The translations under genes and the position numbers were made by a program. The notes below the pieces were generated by a model. It saw only the letters and a list, made by a program, of their open reading frames with translations. It made no database searches and was not told the origin of the DNA. Positions 1-3,804 of a stretch of 10,132 nt of DNA are shown piece after piece; the first letter of the stretch is position 1; every line of letters starts with the position of its first letter. Source of the stretch: an uncultured Candidatus Melainabacteria bacterium (GTDB lineage: Bacteria > Cyanobacteriota > Vampirovibrionia > Gastranaerophilales > Gastranaerophilaceae); contig CAKVMU010000043.1 in NCBI GenBank assembly GCA_934773085.1, positions 1 through 10,132 on the forward strand, read 5' to 3'.

Positions 1-290
1 CCACTGGTTTTCTCTTCACCGCTTTCTTGAAGAGCATCTTCATCCCAAAAGTCGGACAAGTCATTACGTTTCATTTCGCTCCAGTAGTTGTTCGCATTAG
101 CACCACCTGAATACAAAGCCCATATACGTCCTGTTTTGTGGTCTAGTATATATTGGTCGGCTCTATAGGTTGAGTGCATATACAAGTCATATCTCTTGTA
201 ATCTGGATTTGAATAATTCTTTGCGACATAAACGAAACACAAAGATTGGAACATAATAAGCACTGCAAATAAGATACAAATTTTTTTCAT
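1..290 (-). CDS. Small exported hypothetical protein (5' part only)
   Basis: I do not recognise this gene. The reading frame opens with ATG at 288-290 and stays open for 96 codons to the left edge, so the C-terminus lies outside the window. An AGGAG Shine-Dalgarno sits 5 nt before the ATG and fixes the start. The N-terminus is a typical secretion signal or membrane anchor: MKK, then a hydrophobic stretch to about residue 22 (ICILFAVLIMFQSLCFVYV). The mature part is polar and rich in Tyr and Asp. It contains the string QYILDHKTGRIWAL (about residues 45-58), a pattern found in small secreted proteins that carry one beta-hairpin repeat. A T15 run and a possible -10 lie upstream. The product is probably periplasmic or membrane-tethered. 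Function unknown. Confidence 0.75.
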   Translation of the reverse strand, partial: MKKICILFAVLIMFQSLCFVYVAKNYSNPDYKRYDLYMHSTYRADQYILDHKTGRIWALYSGGANANNYWSEMKRNDLSDFWDEDALQESGEEKTS

Positions 291-316
291 ACTGGCTCCT
301 TTATATATTGTCTTAT

Positions 317-351
317 ACTATATTCATTTTCTTTTTTTTTTTTTTTGTTAC
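317..351 (-). promoter_or_regulatory. Possible promoter containing an A15/T15 homopolymer tract
   Basis: Read on the minus strand, GTAACA (346-351) is followed by 15 A (332-346 as T on the plus strand), and then a -10-like TATAGT (317-322) 27 nt before the ATG of the leftmost gene. The gap between the two hexamers is about 23 bp, too long for a good sigma70 promoter, so the -35 assignment is weak. The tract could instead act as an UP-like A-tract. The rest of the 291-426 gap shows no gene and no convincing terminator. Confidence 0.3.
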
Positions 352-426
352 TCCTATAGTTTTTGTTTGAAATGGACAAATGTTATAATAATGTGTACTA
401 AATTGTTAGAATGCTGGTGAATGCTC

Positions 427-690
427 TTAACAAACAACGATGGAGTTTTGGTTAGTCTTTTTTTTATGATTGTACAAACTAAGTAAGTCTATCTTCATGA
501 AATCAAGAGTTTCTCCCCTATCATCCAATGTTCTCAGAGATTCTATCTTCTGAGATTGCATTGCCTTCTCCACACTCCATATAATACCATTAGCCTCCAG
601 AAGTTTTTTGATATTTTGATTCGTTCTGTTGTAACTTCGCTTTGGATAGTTCAATGACTTGCCTGAATAATGTTCTGCGGTAGGTTTCAT
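427..690 (-). CDS. Hypothetical protein, 87 aa
   Basis: I do not recognise this family. The frame could extend to an ATG at 738, but ATG 688-690 is preferred: an AAGGAG Shine-Dalgarno ends 8 nt before it, and the promoter -10 (738-743) lies on top of the upstream ATG, so that ATG would not be transcribed. The 87-residue product is hydrophilic and basic at both ends. It has no signal peptide or membrane segment. Predicted-helical stretches are NQNIKKLLEANGIIWSVEKAM and the section ending DFMKIDLLSLYNHKKK. It could be a small nucleic-acid-binding or regulatory protein, but no motif proves that. It is monocistronic, with a promoter of its own, and sits next to the tRNA-like scar at 829-857. Confidence 0.6.
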   Translation of the reverse strand: MKPTAEHYSGKSLNYPKRSYNRTNQNIKKLLEANGIIWSVEKAMQSQKIESLRTLDDRGETLDFMKIDLLSLYNHKKKTNQNSIVVC

Positions 691-737
691 TTGCAACACT
701 CCTTGGGTTACGTTAGATAGGTATACAAGACACACCA

Positions 738-766
738 ATTATACCATTTATTGGCTTATTGGTAAA
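738..766 (-). promoter_or_regulatory. Promoter of the 87-aa gene, with a tandem repeat in the spacer
   Basis: On the minus strand TTTACC (761-766) is followed after 17 bp by a perfect TATAAT (738-743). The expected start near 731 gives a leader of about 40 nt ending in AAGGAG and the ATG at 690. The spacer holds two direct copies of TTATTGG as read on the plus strand (748-754 and 756-762), 8 bp apart. The second copy runs into the -35. This is a plausible repressor site, but none is known. Confidence 0.6.
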
Positions 767-828
767 TGATTTAGTCTTATAATCAAATAATTTACTAATA
801 AAAAGAGGAGCGCCATAAACAATAAAAC

Positions 829-857
829 GGTCGTTGGTTCAAGTCCCTTTATCGGCT
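829..857 (+). other. tRNA 3'-end-like fragment (possible attachment-site relic)
   Basis: The stretch GGTTCAAGTCC (836-846) matches the T-loop signature of tRNAs, and TATCGGCT (850-857) fits the 3' side of an acceptor stem. No D-arm, anticodon arm or 5' acceptor strand is visible to the left. The T-stem is imperfect (GTTGG facing CCCTT), so this is not a working tRNA. It is bracketed by an 8-bp inverted repeat, AAACAATA (817-824) and TATTGTTT (857-864). Such fragments are commonly left where an integrative element used a tRNA 3' end. It may also be chance. Confidence 0.35.
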
Positions 858-935
858 ATTGTTTTGCTGATTGTTGATGAATTGATTACGCTGTTGTTGT
901 AGCCGTTCATCTGAAAGGATTGTATATTGAAATGG
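849..935 (-). pseudogene. Possible remnant of a tyrosine-recombinase C-terminus
   Basis: Directly after the TAA of the HEPN gene, in the same frame, 28 sense codons run to another TAA at 849-851, which lies inside the tRNA-like fragment. The peptide contains QYTILSDERLQQQRNQF. This resembles the tail of many phage integrases, where a YTHLSDERL-type string follows the catalytic region; here the His is replaced by Ile. There is no start codon or Shine-Dalgarno and the catalytic domain is absent. The piece is short, so the match may be chance. A stop codon inside a tRNA-end-like sequence is what an integrase next to its attachment site would show. Confidence 0.2.
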
Positions 936-1655
936 TTATTCAGATATTCTTGATTTGTATTTGCGTTTTAAATCGTATAATGTCCGTCCAATAGTCCAAT
1001 ATTCTGGTAAATTATTAATATCCCAACCATTAATAAATGCTATGTCATCAAACATATCGCAAACTAATCGGTCACTCAAGTTTAAAAAATCAGGATATGT
1101 TTCTGCCAGGGCTTTTAATATTGATGCAACTCTTGGTTTGTCTGTAAAGTGATGACAGTGTATGTATTTCATGTTAGGACAATCTAAAAGTTTCTCCCAA
1201 TAAATTAATGTTTCCAAGAAAGCAGATTTTGATTTTCTGTAAGTAGAAACGTTAAAATGCATAATTGAATTTCTTAATTTAATGAGCTTTCCTGTAAAAG
1301 TTATTACCTCTTGAAATCTTGCATCATCAATTTCATAACCATAAAAGTTCTTTTGAAAAATTTTATATTTATATACCGGTTTATACATTGTTAAAATGTT
1401 GAGTACATCCGACATATATGCCATAGAGAGAAATTTATTTAGTTTTTTCTCTTCGCTTAATTCTGTCTTTTGAATTTTTAGAATTTCTTTAGAAACATTT
1501 TTTAAACTATTTATATAAGGAATAATTCTAAAAAACATTTTTTCGTGATAGGTTTCTTTGAGTGCAAAAAACATCTTTTGTTTTAATGAAATTTCAATTT
1601 CAAAAATTCTCTTATAGAGCTTTGCTAATTCAATTTGAACATATCTGTCAATCAT
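936..1655 (-). CDS. HEPN-domain RNase-like protein, Abi/AbiF-like toxin candidate
   Basis: A 239-aa, mostly helical, basic protein without signal peptide or membrane segments. The key motif is K-L-R128-N-S-I-M-H133, an RN-x3-H form of the HEPN R-x4-6-H active site used by RNases of toxin-antitoxin, abortive-infection and Cas13 systems. The N-terminal helix (about residues 8-33, with FEIEISLKQKM) resembles the first helix of Abi-type HEPN domains. The part after residue 160 carries a His cluster (HCHHF, about 166-170) and a DMFDDIAFINGW stretch that I cannot assign. Only one HEPN motif is present, so activity would probably need a dimer. An in-frame TAA directly precedes the ATG at 1655, so the start cannot be further upstream. 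No Shine-Dalgarno is present, and a promoter places the RNA start at the ATG. A structured RNA gene ends 39 bp upstream. HEPN nuclease is fairly secure from the motif; toxin role and AbiF kinship are inferences. Confidence 0.75.
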   Translation of the reverse strand: MIDRYVQIELAKLYKRIFEIEISLKQKMFFALKETYHEKMFFRIIPYINSLKNVSKEILKIQKTELSEEKKLNKFLSMAYMSDVLNILTMYKPVYKYKIFQKNFYGYEIDDARFQEVITFTGKLIKLRNSIMHFNVSTYRKSKSAFLETLIYWEKLLDCPNMKYIHCHHFTDKPRVASILKALAETYPDFLNLSDRLVCDMFDDIAFINGWDINNLPEYWTIGRTLYDLKRKYKSRISE

Positions 1656-1661
1656 TTACTC

Positions 1662-1689
1662 ATGATAACATTCCCAAATTATTAGTCAA
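1662..1689 (-). promoter_or_regulatory. Promoter of the HEPN gene, predicting a leaderless mRNA
   Basis: On the minus strand TTGACT (1684-1689) is followed after 16 bp by TATCAT (1662-1667); each differs from consensus at one base. The seventh base after the -10 is the A of the ATG (1655), so transcription would start on or next to the start codon and leave no leader. The -35 and -10, and the 11-bp block ATGTTATCATG (1661-1671), are repeated exactly at the RNA promoter 135 bp upstream. The -35 lies just past the RNA gene's terminator. Confidence 0.65.
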
Positions 1690-1693
1690 CACT

Positions 1694-1740
1694 AAAAAAG
1701 CGAGAAAAACTTTTGATGGGATAAACCCAGTCTTCTCGCT
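1694..1740 (-). terminator. Intrinsic terminator between the RNA and the HEPN gene
   Basis: A perfect 8-bp stem, AGCGAGAA/UUCUCGCU, is followed directly by a run of U (1694-1699). The loop is unusually large and holds a second small hairpin (UGGG-UUUAU-CCCA), so this element is both terminator and second folded domain of the RNA. It would end most RNA transcripts before the HEPN gene while allowing some read-through. Confidence 0.75.
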
Positions 1741-1790
1741 AACGACCATAATCGAACGCTAAGATAAACTCAGCATGCTAAATCGACTAC
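1694..1790 (-). ncRNA. Structured small RNA upstream of the HEPN gene (antitoxin-like)
   Basis: An RNA of about 97 nt, delimited by its own promoter (1797-1824) and an intrinsic terminator. Folding by eye gives two domains. Hairpin A: GUAGUCGA (1783-1790) pairs with UCGAUUAU (1748-1755). A 6-nt bulge (UUUAGC, 1777-1782) then leads to AUGCUGAG (1769-1776) paired with CUUAGCGU (1756-1763) around a UUUAU loop. After the linker GGUCGUU comes hairpin B: AGCGAGAA (1733-1740) pairs with UUCUCGCU (1699-1706) and encloses UGGG-UUUAU-CCCA (1717-1729). Both apical loops read G-UUUAU-C. The predicted start falls on the first paired base. It contains no credible ORF. Its place and strand, next to a HEPN gene, match the RNA antitoxin of AbiF-like or type III systems; it has no type III-style tandem repeats. 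RNA gene likely, antitoxin role inferred. Confidence 0.75.
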
Positions 1791-1796
1791 ACTTAC

Positions 1797-1824
1797 ATGA
1801 TAACATATTTTTAACTAAAGTCAA
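1797..1824 (-). promoter_or_regulatory. Promoter of the small RNA
   Basis: On the minus strand TTGACT (1819-1824), a 16-bp AT-rich spacer, then TATCAT (1797-1802). The seventh base after the -10 is G1790, which is the first base of the outer stem of hairpin A. The match between predicted start and structure supports both. The hexamers and spacing are the same as at the HEPN promoter. Confidence 0.7.
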
Positions 1825-1938
1825 TTGGTGTACGTTTTAAATAGTTGCTATTCAAATAAATCGCATAGAATTTATAAATGAACTTGTAACGAATTTAGAT
1901 AAAGAAATGATTCGCAAATTTAAAGTTAACTCAACTTA

Positions 1939-2166
1939 TCACTTTCTTTCGTAATTGTGCTTGATTATTTTACTTATAAAACTGTTTAAACCGATGCCAG
2001 CTTCAGCAAGTTGTTTCATTTTTTCGACATTATCTACACCGGTAGATGCGTAAGTATATAAATAATTTTGAAATCCTCTTCCATAAAATGTTACGAGGAT
2101 ATAATCTGTTCCTATTTCATATGAGTATACGTTTGATTGTCCGCTTTTGTTTAGATACTGTTTCAT
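1939..2166 (-). CDS. KTSC-like small protein, 75 aa
   Basis: A 75-residue protein that looks like a member of the KTSC-type group of small beta-rich proteins. It has S11-N-V followed by a strand-turn-strand pattern (YSYEIGTDYILVTFYGRGF, 14-32), then YLYTYAS (35-41) and a helical end with VEKMKQLAEAGIGLNSFISKI (47-67). KTSC domains are named for a Lys-tRNA-synthetase-associated occurrence and are frequent in phages and mobile regions; a precise role is not established. The ATG at 2164-2166 follows a GGAG 9 nt upstream. There is no signal peptide. It reads in the same direction as the RNA-HEPN module but ends 115 bp before the RNA promoter, so it is probably a separate unit. Confidence 0.7.
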   Translation of the reverse strand: MKQYLNKSGQSNVYSYEIGTDYILVTFYGRGFQNYLYTYASTGVDNVEKMKQLAEAGIGLNSFISKIIKHNYERK

Positions 2167-2202
2167 AACAAAACTCCGTAGTTAACAATTTCACCATATT
2201 TA

Positions 2203-2208
2203 ATTATA
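2203..2208 (-). promoter_or_regulatory. Candidate -10 for the KTSC-like gene
   Basis: A perfect TATAAT lies on the minus strand 36 nt before the ATG at 2166. No good -35 sits at 16-18 bp (TATCTT is the best), and TTGATA (2218-2223) is only 9 bp away, so the call rests on the -10 alone. Confidence 0.3.
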
Positions 2209-2316
2209 TGAAATATGTATCAACTAAGATATTACACAGGTGGGGAATGTTTTCTTGCTAAACAATACAAGAGATAATGTTATTTTATTTTAAATATTAG
2301 AACTCCTGTGTTTGTC

Positions 2317-2322
2317 TATAAT
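2317..2322 (+). promoter_or_regulatory. Candidate -10 for the TPR-nucleotidase unit
   Basis: A perfect TATAAT on the plus strand, about 116 bp before the TPR start. No matching -35 is visible at normal spacing. The divergent gap 2167-2438 is very AT-rich; I see no gene, riboswitch or strong hairpin in it. Confidence 0.3.
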
Positions 2323-2438
2323 TAATATTTAATCCAAAAGAACTACTTTTAAATTTTATTTTTTGTGTTAGGATATCTTTACGACATATCGCAATTGATG
2401 GGGAACTGTGTGGTTCTATTGTTGAAAAGGGATAAAGA

Positions 2439-3782
2439 ATGAAAAACTTGGTGAAAAGTCTTATCTTACTTACAATTGTCACTTTTACGGTGAATTCGGT
2501 ATTTGCAATAACCGATACACCTAAAAAAGTTGTAGATAAAACTGCCGTAATGACAGCTATTGAAGGGTATAACAGAACTATTCAAGCAAATTCAGGTGCG
2601 GTTGATGCCTATATAAACAGAGCATATTTGAATTATTTGATTGGGAATATTCAGGCTGCAATAGAAGATTATGACACTTTAATAAGACTTAATCCGAAAA
2701 ATGAAGAGTTTTACCTAAACAGAGGGTATTTGAAACATATTTCCAATAAGCGTGAAGAGGCATTAAAAGATTATGATGCAGCGTTAGCTATAAATCCAAA
2801 ATATGCGTTTGCACACAATAACAGAGGCGTTGTCCTTGCAGAATTAGGAAAACCAGCTGATTCTCTTGTAGCGTACAATACTGCAATTAAAATTGACCCG
2901 AATTATGCGGATGCTTATTATAACAGAGGAAATTTGAAAACAAGAACAGAGAAGAATGAAGAAGCTCTGGAAGATTTTAATACTGCGATAAAACTAAATC
3001 CGGCGGACTCTGCTTCTTTTAACAATAGAGGTGTTGTTAAACGTAAATTAAACTTTAATGTAGGCGCATTGAGTGACTTTTCCATTGCAATAAAACTTGA
3101 TCCAGAAGATATTACAGCGTTAGCAAACAGAGGACGCTTGAAAAAGCGCTATTTTGATAGCGAAGGCGCAGAAGAAGACTTTAAAAACGCAATAGCCATA
3201 GCTGAGGAAAGTCCGGTTTTCGTAAAAGAAATGGAAATTCAGCAACAGATTGCGCAAAATCAAAAGCCTGTTGTAGTTTCAGCAACTCCTGATTCTGTAG
3301 TCTATAAATCAGCTCCGGCAGAATTGAACAAGGCATTAAGACAGCCTAAGGTAAATCCTGCGGCTATTCAAAAGATTGCATATCAAACTTCTGCTGTTGA
3401 TACAGTAAGTTCCCCTGTTAAGGCAAGTGTTGTAAAGGTTGACCCAAGAAAAGATGCAGTGCAAGCTCCGGCTTTGCGACAACCGGTTAATGCTGCTCCT
3501 GATATAACGACAAAACCGGTTACGAATCCGAAATTGGCTGAATGTTATTATATAAGAGCGTTGCAAAAATACATTCTCCAAAATCGTGACAGTGCGTTGG
3601 CTGATTTTAATATGGCTATTAAGTACAATCCTCAATATGCGGAGGCATATTATTATCGTGCAGCGATTAAGCGTGATTTGAAAGATGAAGGCTTTGTTGA
3701 TGATTATACAAAGGCTGTACAGTTGAATCCGTCATTGAAAGCTGTTAATGATGCTGATGTTTTAACAATTTTAAAAATATAG
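2439..3782 (+). CDS. Exported TPR-repeat protein, 447 aa
   Basis: Start: ATG 2439 follows AAAGGG by 7 nt. Residues 1-23 form a signal peptide (MKN, hydrophobic core, VFA before Ile24), so the protein is probably periplasmic or envelope-bound. Residues 30-255 hold about six consecutive TPR units of 34 aa, with the usual Ala/Gly/Tyr/Pro spacing: YINRAYLNYLIGN, FYLNRGYLKHI, AHNNRGVVLAELGK, AYYNRGNLKT, SFNNRGVVKRK, ALANRGRLKKR, each followed by a helix ending in LNP, INP or IDP. Residues 260-360 are a low-complexity Ala/Pro/Val/Lys linker in which ALRQP occurs at about 299 and 345. Two more TPR units (366-432) finish the protein. TPRs bind partner proteins, so this is likely a scaffold; the partner is unknown. 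The nucleotidase gene follows 22 nt later, probably in one operon. Confidence 0.85.
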   Translation: MKNLVKSLILLTIVTFTVNSVFAITDTPKKVVDKTAVMTAIEGYNRTIQANSGAVDAYINRAYLNYLIGNIQAAIEDYDTLIRLNPKNEEFYLNRGYLKHISNKREEALKDYDAALAINPKYAFAHNNRGVVLAELGKPADSLVAYNTAIKIDPNYADAYYNRGNLKTRTEKNEEALEDFNTAIKLNPADSASFNNRGVVKRKLNFNVGALSDFSIAIKLDPEDITALANRGRLKKRYFDSEGAEEDFKNAIAIAEESPVFVKEMEIQQQIAQNQKPVVVSATPDSVVYKSAPAELNKALRQPKVNPAAIQKIAYQTSAVDTVSSPVKASVVKVDPRKDAVQAPALRQPVNAAPDITTKPVTNPKLAECYYIRALQKYILQNRDSALADFNMAIKYNPQYAEAYYYRAAIKRDLKDEGFVDDYTKAVQLNPSLKAVNDADVLTILKI

Positions 3783-3791
3783 AATAGAAAG

Positions 3792-3803
3792 GTGTGTGTG
3801 TGT
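3792..3803 (+). repeat. (GT)6 tract between Shine-Dalgarno and start codon
   Basis: Six GT units separate the AAAGG Shine-Dalgarno (3788-3792) from the ATG at 3805. The tract gives a 12-nt gap, longer than usual, and an in-frame GTG (3796) lies inside it. Loss or gain of units would change the spacing. It is short, so slippage should be rare. Confidence 0.5.
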
Positions 3804-3804
3804 A

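Larger units (their letters stand above)
1661..1824 (-). repeat. Duplicated promoter block bracketing the RNA gene
   Basis: Two copies of TTGACT plus ATGTTATCATG at identical spacing: 1661-1671 with 1684-1689, and 1796-1806 with 1819-1824. The spacer sequences between differ. The 11-bp element is close to palindromic (ATGnTAnCAT), so it could also be an operator that lets both promoters answer to one regulator. Confidence 0.6.

Noticed and set aside
691..738. N-terminal extension of the 87-aa gene to the ATG at 738
   Set aside because: The promoter -10 covers that ATG, and the strong AAGGAG sits at the inner ATG at 690.
801..860. Complete tRNA gene
   Set aside because: No D-arm, anticodon arm or 5' acceptor strand can be paired, and the T-stem has mismatches; only a 3'-end-like fragment is supported.
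955..1152. Plus-strand ORF inside the HEPN gene
   Set aside because: Antisense shadow with no Shine-Dalgarno and no recognisable pattern.
1562..1762. Plus-strand ORF of 66 codons across the HEPN start and the RNA terminator
   Set aside because: Runs antisense through hairpin B and both the gene start and promoter; no ribosome site and unlikely composition.
1699..1773. Two similar hairpin units (CTGRG-TTTAT-C) as a minimal CRISPR array or type III tandem repeat
   Set aside because: Only the loop and a few flanking bases are shared, there are two copies, and the spacing is filled by paired bases of the same RNA. There are no spacers and no cas genes.
1783..1806. Short leader peptide starting at ATG 1804-1806
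   Set aside because: It starts upstream of the predicted RNA 5' end, has no Shine-Dalgarno and would run through the stable stem of hairpin A.
2167..2438. Riboswitch or leader element before the TPR gene
   Set aside because: No stable paired domains or known conserved core were seen; the stretch is simply AT-rich.
2297..2482. Minus-strand ORF overlapping the start of the TPR gene
   Set aside because: Covers the TPR ribosome site and signal peptide codons; low-complexity composition from AT-rich DNA.
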